From: Auanema rhodensis
Lineage: Eukaryota > Nematoda > Chromadorea > Rhabditida > Rhabditidae
Reading direction: 5' to 3'
Assembly: GCA_964057225.1 (NCBI GenBank)
Contig: OZ059898.1
Coordinates: 18,391,267-18,455,266, forward strand
Length of the DNA: 64,000 nt
The position numbers were made by a program, and so were the translations under genes. Shown here in pieces: positions 50,401 to 62,400 of this stretch (its first letter is position 1; the number at the start of each line of letters is the position of its first letter). A model generated the notes under the pieces. The model was given only the letters and a program-made list of their open reading frames with translations, did no database searches and had not been told where the DNA came from.

Positions 50401-53400
50401 AAATTACTTATGATCGTTTGAAAAATGATGCATTAGTGTATTTTGAGTTTCCATGTACACTCAACATTGCTTCCAAAAACATTTTGACAAAAATTTTTTC
50501 GAAAAATTTCAAAATAATTTCGCAAAAAGTAAATGTTTTTAGATTCCTTTTTTCAAGGCAAAAACGATGGACAATGTTATTCAACGAAAAAATTAATTCT
50601 TCAGGGTGAAAATCGAGGATATAAGTGTGAACTTATATCAGTTGATATCTCGGTGCATTTTTAAGCTAGCGCAAATCTGATAACACAGATCGATGCAGCT
50701 TAAAAATCCGCATCGAATGCACTATACTACATTGAGAAACGCTTGATACAAAAATTAGTTATGATCGTTTGAAAAATGATGCATTAGTGTATTTTGAGTT
50801 TCCATGTACACTCAACATTGCTTCCAAAAACATTTTGACAAAAATTTTTTCGAAAAATTTCAAAATAATTTCGCAAAAAGTAAATGTTTTTAGATTCTTT
50901 TTTTTAAGGCAAAAACGATGGACAATGTTATTCAACGAAAAAATTAATTCTTCAGGGTGAAAATCGAGGATATAAGTGTGAACTTATATCAGTTGATATC
51001 TCGGTGCATTTTTAAGCTAGCGCAAATCTGATAACACAGATCGATGCAGCTTAAAAATCCGCATCGAATGCACTATACTACATTGAGAAACGCTTGATAC
51101 AAAAATTAGTTATGATCGTTTGAAAAATGATGCATTAGTGTATTTTGAGTTTCCATGTACACTCAACATTGCTTCCAAAAACATTTTGACAAAAATTTTT
51201 CCGAAAAATTTCAAAATAATTTCGCAAAAAGTAGATGTTTTTAGATTTTTTTTTTCAAGGCAAAGACGATGGACAATGTTATTCAACGAAAAAATTAATT
51301 CTTCAGGGTGAAAATCGAGGATATAAGTGTGAACTTATATCAGTTGATATCTCGGTGCATTTTTAAGCTAGCGCAAATCTGATAACACAGATCGATGCAG
51401 CTTAAAAATCCGCATCGAATGCACTATACTACATTGAGAAACGCTTGATACAAAAATTACTTATGATCGTTTGAAAAATGATGCATTAGTGTATTTTGAG
51501 TTTCCATGTACACTCAACATTGCTTCCAAAAACATTTTGACAAAATTTTTTTCGAAAAATTTCAAAATAATTTCGCAAAAAGTAAATGTTTTTAGATTCC
51601 TTTTTTCAAGGCAAAAACGATGGACAATGTTATTCAACGAAAAAATTAATTCTTCAGGGTGAAAATCGAGGATATAAGTGTGAACTTATATCAGTTGATA
51701 TCTCGGTGCATTTTTAAGCTAGCGCAAATCTGATAACACAGATCGATGCAGCTTAAAAATCCGCATCGAATGCACTATACTACATTGAGAAACGCTTGAT
51801 ACAAAAATTAGTTATGATCGTTTGAAAAATGATGCATTAGTGTATTTTGAGTTTCCATGTACACTCAACATTGCTTCCAAAAACATTTTGACAAAAATTT
51901 TTTCGAAAAATTTCAAAATAATTTCGCAAAAAGTAAATGTTTTTAGATTCTTTTTTTTAAGGCAAAAACGATGGACAATGTTATTCAACGAAAAAATTAA
52001 TTCTTCAGGGTGAAAATCGAGGATATAAGTGTGAACTTATATCAGTTGATATCTCGGTGCATTTTTAAGCTAGCGCAAATCTGATAACACAGATCGATGC
52101 AGCTTAAAAATCCGCATCGAATGCACTATACTACATTGAGAAACGCTTGATACAAAAATTAGTTATGATCGTTTGAAAAATGATGCATTAGTGTATTTTG
52201 AGTTTCCATGTACACTCAACATTGCTTCCAAAAACATTTTGACAAAAATTTTTTCGAAAAATTTCAAAATAATTTCGCAAAAAGTAAATGTTTTTAGATT
52301 CTTTTTTTTAAGGCAAAAACGATGGACAATGTTATTCAACGAAAAAATTAATTCTTCAGGGTGAAAATCGAGGATATAAGTGTGAACTTATATCAGTTGA
52401 TATCTCGGTGCATTTTTAAGCTAGCGCAAATCTGATAACACAGATCGACGCAGCTTAAAAATCCGCATCGAATGCACTATACTACATTGAGAAACGCTTG
52501 ATACAAAAGTTACTTATGATCGTTTGAAAAATGATGCATTAGTGTATTTTGAGTTTCCATGTACACTCAACATTGCTTCGAAAAACATTTTGACAAAAAT
52601 TTTTTCGAAAAATTTCAAAATAATTTCGCAAAAAGTAAATGTTTTTAGATTCCTTTTTTCAAGGCAAAAACGATGGACAATGTTATTCAACGAAAAAATT
52701 AATTCTTCAGGGTGAAAATCGAGGATATAAGTGTGAACTTATATCAGTTGATATCTCGGTGCATTTTTAAGCTAGCGCAAATCTGATAACACAGATCGAT
52801 GCAGCTTAAAAATCCGCATCGAATGCACTATACTACATTGAGAAACGCTTGATACAAAAATTAGTTATGATCGTTTGAAAAATGATGCATTAGTGTATTT
52901 TGAGTTTCCATGTACACTCAACATTGCTTCCAAAAACATTTTGACAAAAATTTTTTCGAAAAATTTCAAAATAATTTCGCAAAAAGTAAATGTTTTTAGA
53001 TTCTTTTTTTTAAGGCAAAAACGATGGACAATGTTATTCAACGAAAAAATTAATTCTTCAGGGTGAAAATCGAGGATATAAGTGTGAACTTATATCAGTT
53101 GATATCTCGGTGCATTTTTAAGCTAGCGCAAATCTGATAACACAGATCGACGCAGCTTAAAAATCCGCATCGAATGCACTATACTACATTGAGAAACGCT
53201 TGATACAAAAATTAGTTATGATCGTTTGGAAAATGATGCATTAGTGTATTTTGAGTTTCCATGTACACTCAACATTGCTTCCAAAAACATTTTGACAAAA
53301 ATTTTTTCGAAAAATTTCAAAATAATTTCGCAAAAAGTAAATGTTTTTAGATTCTTTTTTTCAAGGCAAAAACGATGGACAATGTTATTCAACGAAAAAA

Positions 53401-53420
53401 TTAATTCTTCAGGGTGAAAA
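50400..53420 (-). repeat. 1,053-bp (3-unit) higher-order repeat in the inverted arm
   Basis: ATTACTTATGATCG or GTTACTTATGATCG falls at about 50,403, 51,456 and 52,509, exactly 1,053 bp apart. The accompanying units alternate between forms with TTTTTTCAAGGC and TTTTTTTAAGGC, and all but one have GGCAAAAACGATGG. In the second copy the third unit has been replaced by a duplicate of the second, so the copies are not fully equivalent. Confidence 0.85.
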
Positions 53421-56400
53421 TCGAGGATATAAGTGTGAACTTATATCAGTTGATATCTCGGTGCATTTTTAAGCTAGCGCAAATCTAATAACACAGATCG
53501 ACGCAGCTTAAAAATCCGCATCGAATGCACTATACTACATTGAGAAAAGCTTAATACAAAAATTAGTTATGATCGTTTGAAAAATGATGCATTAGTGTAT
53601 TTTGAGTTTCCATGTACTTTCAGCATTGCTTCCAAAAACATTTTGACAAAAATTTTTTCGAAAAATTTCAAAATAATTTCGCAAAAAGTAGATGTTTTTA
53701 GATTTTTTTTTTCAAGGCAAAGACGATGAACAATGTTATTCAACGAAAAAATTAATTCTTCAGGGTGAAAATCGAGGATATAAGTGTGAACTTATATCAG
53801 TTGATATCTCGGTGCATTTTTAAGCTAGCGCAAATCTGATAACACAGATCGACGCAGCTTAAAAATCCGCATCGAATGCACTATACTACATTGAGAAACG
53901 CTTGATACAAAAATTAGTTATGATCGTTTGAAAAATGATGCATTAGTGTTTTTTGAGTTTCCATGTACACTCAACATTGCTTCCAAAAACATTTTGACAA
54001 AAATTTTTTCGAAAAATTTCAAAATAATTTCGCAAAAAGTAGATGTTTTTAGATTTTTTTTTCAAGGCAAAGACGATGGACAATGTTATTCAACGAAAAA
54101 ATTAATTCTTCAGGGTGAAAATCGAGGATATAAGTGTGAACTTATATCAGTTGATATCTCGGTGCATTTTTAAGCTAGCGCAAATCTAATAACACAGATC
54201 GACGCAGCTTAAAAATCCGCATCGAATGCACTATACTACATTGAGAAAAGCTTAATACAAAAATTAGTTATGATCGTTTGAAAAATGATGCATTAGTGTA
54301 TTTTGAGTTTCCATGTACTTTCAGCATTGCTTCCAAAAACATTTTGACAAAAATTTTTTCGAAAAATTTCAAAATAATTTCGCAAAAAGTAGATGTTTTT
54401 AGATTTTTTTTTTCAAGGCAAAGACGATGAACAATGTTATTCAACGAAAAAATTAATTCTTCAGGGTGAAAATCGAGGATATAAGTGTGAACTTATATCA
54501 GTTGATATCTCGGTGCATTTTTAAGCTAGCGCAAATCTGATAACACAGATCGACGCAGCTTAAAAATCCGCATCGAATGCACTATACTACATTGAGAAAC
54601 GCTTGATACAAAAATTAGTTATGATCGTTTGGAAAATGATGCATTAGTGTATTTTGAGTTTCCATGTACACTCAACATTGCTTCCAAAAACATTTTGACA
54701 AAAATTTTTTCGAAAAATTTCAAAATAATTTCGCAAAAAGTAAATGTTTTTAGATTTTTTTTTTCAAGGCAAAGACGATGAACAATGTTATTCAACGAAA
54801 AAATTAATTCTTCAGGGTGAAAATCGAGGATATAAGTGTGAACTTATATCAGTTGATATCTCGGTGCATTTTTAAGCTAGCGCAAATCTGATAACACAGA
54901 TCGACGCAGCTTAAAAATCCGCATCGAATGCACTATACTACATTGAGAAACGCTTGATACAAAAATTAGTTATGATCGTTTGGAAAATGATGCATTAGTG
55001 TATTTTGAGTTTCCATGTACACTCAACATTGCTTCCAAAAACATTTTGACAAAAATTTTTTCGAAAAATTTCAAAATAATTTCGCAAAAAGTAAATGTTT
55101 TTAGATTCTTTTTTTTAAGGCAAAAACGATGGACAATGTTATTCAACGAAAAAATTAATTCTTCAGGGTGAAAATCGAGGATATAGGTGTGAGCTTATAT
55201 CAGTTGATATCTCGGTGCATTTTTAAGCTAGCGCAAATCTGATAACACAGATCGACGCAGCTTAAAAATCCGCATCGAATGCACTATACTACATTGAGAA
55301 ACGCTTGATACAAAAATTAGTTATGATCGTTTGAAAAATGATGCATTAGTGTATTTTGAGTTTCCATGTACTTTCAGCATTGCTTCCAAAAACATTTTGA
55401 CAAAAATTTTTTCGAAAAATTTCAAAATAATTTCGCAAAAAGTAGATGTTTTTAGATTTTTTTTTTCAAGGCAAAGACGATGAACAATGTTATTCAACGA
55501 AAAAATTAATTCTTCAGGGTGAAAATCGAGGATATAAGTGTGAACTTATATCAGTTGATATCTCGGTGCATTTTTAAGCTAGCGCAAATCTGATAACACA
55601 GATCGACGCAGCTTAAAAATCCGCATCGAATGCACTATACTACATTGAGAAACGCTTGATACAAAAATTAGTTATGATCGTTTGGAAAATGATGCATTAG
55701 TGTATTTTGAGTTTCCATGTACACTCAACATTGCTTCCAAAAACATTTTGACAAAAATTTTTTCGAAAAATTTCAAAATAATTTCGCAAAAAGTAGATGT
55801 TTTTAGATTTTTTTTTCAAGGCAAAGACGATGAACAATGTTATTCAACGAAAAAATTAATTCTTCAGGGTGAAAATCGAGGATATAAGTGTGAACTTATA
55901 TCAGTTGATATCTCGGTGCATTTTTAAGCTAGCGCAAATCTGATAACACAGATCGACGCAGCTTAAAAATCCGCATCGAATGCACTATACTACATTGAGA
56001 AACGCTTGATACAAAAATTAGTTATGATCGTTTGGAAAATGATGCATTAGTGTATTTTGAGTTTCCATGTACACTCAACATTGCTTCCAAAAACATTTTG
56101 ACAAAAATTTTTTCGAAAAATTTCAAAATAATTTCGCAAAAAGTAGATGTTTTTAGATTTTTTTTTTCAAGGCAAAGACGATGAACAATGTTATTCAACG
56201 AAAAAATTAATTCTTCAGGGTGAAAATCGAGGATATAAGTGTGAACTTATATCAGTTGATATCTCGGTGCATTTTTAAGCTAGCGCAAATCTGATAACAC
56301 AGATCGACGCAGCTTAAAAATCCGCATCGAATGCACTATACTACATTGAGAAACGCTTGATACAAAAATTAGTTATGATCGTTTGGAAAATGATGCATTA

Positions 56401-59400
56401 GTGTATTTTGAGTTTCCATGTACACTCAACATTGCTTCCAAAAACATTTTGACAAAAATTTTTTCGAAAAATTTCAAAATAATTTCGCAAAAAGTAGATG
56501 TTTTTAGATTTTTTTTTTCAAGGCAAAGACGATGGACAATGTTATTCAACGAAAAAATTAATTCTTCAGGGTGAAAATCGAGGATATAAGTGTGAACTTA
56601 TATCAGTTGATATCTCGGTGCATTTTTAAGCTAGCGCAAATCTAATAACACAGATCGACGCAGCTTAAAAATCCGCATCGAATGCACTATACTACATTGA
56701 GAAGAGCTTGATACAAAAATTAGTTATGATCGTTTGAAAAATGATGCATTAGTGTATTTTGAGTTTCCATGTACTTTCAGCATTGCTTCCAAAAACATTT
56801 TGACAAAAATTTTTTCGAAAAATTTCAAAATAATTTCGCAAAAAGTAGATGTTTTTAGATTTTTTTTTCAAGGCAAAGACGATGAACAATGTTATTCAAC
56901 GAAAAAATTAATTCTTCAGGGTGAAAATCGAGGATATAAGTGTGAACTTATATCAGTTGATATCTCGGTGCATTTTTAAGCTAGCGCAAATCTGATAACA
57001 CAGATCGACGCAGCTTAAAAATCCGCATCGAATGCACTATACTACATTGAGAAACGCTTGATACAAAAATTAGTTATGATCGTTTGAAAAATGATGCATT
57101 AGTGTATTTTGAGTTTCCATGTACTTTCAGCATTGCTTCCAAAAACATTTTGACAAAAATTTTTTCGAAAAATTTCAAAATAATTTCGCAAAAAGTAGAT
57201 GTTTTTAGATTTTTTTTTTCAAGGCAAAGACGATGAACAATGTTATTCAACGAAAAAATTAATTCTTCAGGGTGAAAATCGAGGATATAAGTGTGAACTT
57301 ATATCAGTTGATATCTCGGTGCATTTTTAAGCTAGCGCAAATCTGATAACACAGATCGACGCAGCTTAAAAATCCGCATCGAATGCACTATACTACATTG
57401 AGAAACGCTTGATACAAAAATTAGTTATGATCGTTTGGAAAATGATGCATTAGTGTATTTTGAGTTTCCATGTATACTCAACATTGCTTCCAAAAACATT
57501 TTGACAAAAATTTTTTCGAAAAATTTCAAAATAATTTCGCAAAAAGTAGATGTTTTTAGATTTTTTTTTTCAAGGCAAAGACGATGAACAATGTTATTCA
57601 ACGAAAAAATTAATTCTTCAGGGTGAAAATCGAGGATATAAGTGTGAACTTATATCAGTTGATATCTCGGTGCATTTTTAAGCTAGCGCAAATCTGATAA
57701 CACAGATCGACGCAGCTTAAAAATCCGCATCGAATGCACTATACTACATTGAGAAACGCTTGATACAAAAATTAGTTATGATCGTTTGGAAAATGATGCA
57801 TTAGTGTATTTTGAGTTTCCATGTACACTCAACATTGCTTCCAAAAACATTTTGACAAAAATTTTTTCGAAAAATTTCAAAAAAATTTCGCAAAAAGTAG
57901 ATGTTTTTAGATTTTTTTTTTCAAGGCAAAGACGATGAACAATGTTATTCAACGAAAAAATTAATTCTTCAGGGTGAAAATCGAGGATATAAGTGTGAAC
58001 TTATATCAGTTGATATCTCGGTGCATTTTTAAGCTAGCGCAAATCTAATAACACAGATCGACGCAGCTTAAAAATCCGCATCGAATGCACTATACTACAT
58101 TGAGAAGAGCTTAATACAAAAATTAGTTATGATCGTTTGAAAAATGATGCATTAGTGTATTTTGAGTTTCCATGTACTTTCAGCATTGCTTCCAAAAACA
58201 TTTTGACAAAAATTTTTTCGAAAAATTTCAAAATAATTTCGCAAAAAGTAGATGTTTTTAGATTTTTTTTTTCAAGGCAAAGACGATGAACAATGTTATT
58301 CAACGAAAAAATTATTTCTTCAGGGTGAAAATCGAGGATATAAGTGTGAACTTATATCAGTTGATATCTCGGTGCATTTTTAAGCTAGCGCAAATCTGAT
58401 AACACAGATCGACGCAGCTTAAAAATCCGCATCGAATGCACTATACTACATTGAGAAACGCTTGATACAAAAATTAGTTATGATCGTTTGGAAAATGATG
58501 CATTAGTGTATTTTGAGTTTCCATGTACACTCAACATTGCTTCCAAAAACATTTTGACAAAAATTTTTTCGAAAAATTTCAAAATAATTTCGCAAAAAGT
58601 AAATGTTTTTAGATTCTTTTTTTTAAGGCAAAAACGATGGACAATGTTATTCAACGAAAAAATTAATTCTTCAGGGTGAAAATCGAGGATATAAGTGTGA
58701 ACTTATATCAGTTGATATCTCGGTGCATTTTTAAGCTAGCGCAAATCTAATAACACAGATCGACGCAGCTTAAAAATCCGCATCGAATGCACTATACTAC
58801 ATTGAGAAGAGCTTAATACAAAAATTAGTTATGATCGTTTGAAAAATGATGCATTAGTGTATTTTGAGTTTCCATGTACTTTCAGCATTGCTTCCAAAAA
58901 CATTTTGACAAAAATTTTTTCGAAAAATTTCAAAATAATTTCGCAAAAAGTAGATGTTTTTAGATTTTTTTTTTCAAGGCAAAGACGATGAACAATGTTA
59001 TTCAACGAAAAAATTAATTCTTCAGGGTGAAAATCGAGGATATAAGTGTGAGCTTATATCAGTTGATATCTCGGTGCATTTTTAAGCTAGCGCAAATCTG
59101 ATAACACAGATCGACGCAGCTTAAAAATCCGCATCGAATGCACTATACTACATTGAGAAACGCTTGATATAAAAATTAGTTATGATCGTTTGAAAAATGA
59201 TGCGTTAGTGTTTTTTGAGTTTCCATGTACACTCAACATTGCTTCCAAAAACATTTTGACAAAAATTTTTTCGAAAAATTTCAAAATAATTTCGCAAAAA
59301 GTAGATGTTTTTAGATTTTTTTTTTCAAGGCAAAGACGATGGACAATGTTATTCAACGAAAAAATTAATTCTTCAGGGTGAAAATCGAGGATATAAGTGT

Positions 59401-62400
59401 GAACTTATATCAGTTGATATCTCGGTGCATTTTTAAGCTAGCGCAAATCTAATAACACAGATCGACGCATCTTAAAAATCCGCATCGAATGCACTATACT
59501 ACATTGAGAAGAGCTTAATACAAAAATTAGTTATGATCGTTTGAAAAATGATGCATTAGTGTATTTTGAGTTTCCATGTACTTTCAGCATTGCTTCCAAA
59601 AACATTTTGACAAAAATTTTTTCGAAAAATTTCAAAATAATTTCGCAAAAAGTAGATGTTTTTAGATTTTTTTTTTCAAGGCAAAGACGATGAACAATGT
59701 TATTCAACGAAAAAATTAATTCTTCAGGGTGAAAATCGAGGATATAAGTGTGAACTTATATCAGTTGATATCTCGGTGCATTTTTAAGCTAGCGCAAATC
59801 TGATAACACAGATCGACGCAGCTTAAAAATCCGCATCGAATGCACTATACTACATTGAGAAACGCTTGATACAAAAATTAGTTATGATCGTTTGGAAAAT
59901 GATGCATTAGTGTATTTTGAGTTTCCATGTACACTCAACATTGCTTCCAAAAACATTTTGACAAAAATTTTTTCGAAAAATTTCAAAATAATTTCGCAAA
60001 AAGTAAATGTTTTTAGATTCTTTTTTTTAAGGCAAAAACGATGGACAATGTTATTCAACGAAAAAATTAATTCTTCAGGGTGAAAATCGAGGATATAAGT
60101 GTGAGCTTATATCAGTTGATATCTCGGTGCATTTTTAAGCTAGCGCAAATCTGATAACACAGATCGACGCAGCTTAAAAATCCGCATCGAATGCACTATA
60201 CTACATTGAGAAACGCTTGATACAAAAATTAGTTATGATCGTTTGGAAAATGATGCATTAGTGTATTTTGAGTTTCCATGTACACTCAACATTGCTTCCA
60301 AAAACATTTTGACAAAAATTTTTTCGAAAAATTTCAAAATAATTTCGCAAAAAGTAGATGTTTTTAGATTTTTTTTTTCAAGGCAAAGACGATGAACAAT
60401 GTTATTCAACGAAAAAATTAATTCTTCAGGGTGAAAATCGAGGATATAAGTGTGAACTTATATCAGTTGATATCTCGGTGCATTTTTAAGCTAGCGCAAA
60501 TCTAATAACACAGATCGACGCAGCTTAAAAATCCGCATCGAATGCACTATACTACATTGAAAAGAGCTTAATACAAAAATTAGTTATGATCGTTTGAAAA
60601 ATGATGCATTAGTGTATTTTGAGTTTCCATGTACTTTCAGCATTGCTTCCAAAAACATTTTGACAAAAATTTTTTCGAAAAATTTCAAAATAATTTCGCA
60701 AAAAGTAGATGTTTTTAGATTTTTTTTTTCAAGGCAAAGACGATGAACAATGTTATTCAACGAAAAAATTAATTCTTCAGGGTGAAAATCGAGGATATAA
60801 GTGTGAACTTATATCAGTTGATATCTCGGTGCATTTTTAAGCTAGCGCAAATCTGATAACACAGATCGACGCAGCTTAAAAATCCGCATCGAATGCACTA
60901 TACTACATTGAGAAACGCTTGATACAAAAATTAGTTATGATCGTTTGGAAAATGATGCATTAGTGTATTTTGAGTTTCCATGTACACTCAACATTGCTTC
61001 CAAAAACATTTTGACAAAAATGTTTTCGAAAAATTTCAAAATAATTTCGCAAAAAGTAAATGTTTTTAGATTCTTTTTTTTAAGGCAAAAACGATGGACA
61101 ATGTTATTCAACGAAAAAATTAATTCTTCAGGGTGAAAATCGAGGATATAGGTGTGAGCTTATATCAGTTGATATCTCGGTGCATTTTTAAGCTAGCGCA
61201 AATCTGATAACACAGATCGACGCAGCTTAAAAATCCGCATCGAATGCACTATACTACATTGAGAAACGCTTGATACAAAAATTAGTTATGATCGTTTGAA
61301 AAATGATGCATTAGTGTATTTTGAGTTTCCATGTACTTTCAGCATTGCTTCCAAAAACATTTTGACAAAAATTTTTTCGAAAAATTTCAAAATAATTTCG
61401 CAAAAAGTAGATGTTTTTAGATTTTTTTTTTCAAGGCAAAGACGATGAACAATGTTATTCAACGAAAAAATTAATTCTTCAGGGTGAAAATCGAGGATAT
61501 AAGTGTGAACTTATATCAGTTGATATCTCGGTGCATTTTTAAGCTAGCGCAAATCTGATAACACAGATCGACGCAGCTTAAAAATCCGCATCGAATGCAC
61601 TATACTACATTGAGAAACGCTTGATACAAAAATTAGTTATGATCGTTTGGAAAATGATGCATTAGTGTATTTTGAGTTTCCATGTACACTCAACATTGCT
61701 TCCAAAAACATTTTGACAAAAATTTTTTCGAAAAATTTCAAAATAATTTCGCAAAAAGTAGATGTTTTTAGATTTTTTTTTTCAAGGCAAAGACGATGAA
61801 CAATGTTATTCAACGAAAAAATTAATTCTTCAGGGTGAAAATCGAGGATATAAGTGTGAACTTATGTCAGTTGATATCTCGGTGCATTTTTAAGCTAGCG
61901 CAAATCTAATAACACAGATCGACGCAGCTTAAAAATCCGCATCGAATGCACTATACTACATTGAGAAGAGCTTAATACAAAAATTAGTTATGATCGTTTG
62001 AAAAATGATGCATTAGTGTATTTTGAGTTTCCATGTACTTTCAGCATTGCTTCCAAAAACATTTTGACAAAAATTTTTTCGAAAAATTTCAAAATAATTT
62101 CGCAAAAAGTAGATGTTTTTAGATTTTTTTTTTCAAGGCAAAGACGATGAACAATGTTATTCAACGAAAAAATTAATTCTTCAGGGTGAAAATCGAGGAT
62201 ATAAGTGTGAACTTATATCAGTTGATATCTCGGTGCATTTTTAAGCTAGCGCAAATCTGATAACACAGATCGACGCAGCTTAAAAATCCGCATCGAATGC
62301 ACTATACTACATTGAGAAACGCTTGATACAAAAATTAGTTATGATCGTTTGGAAAATGATGCATTAGTGTATTTTGAGTTTCCATGTACACTCAACATTG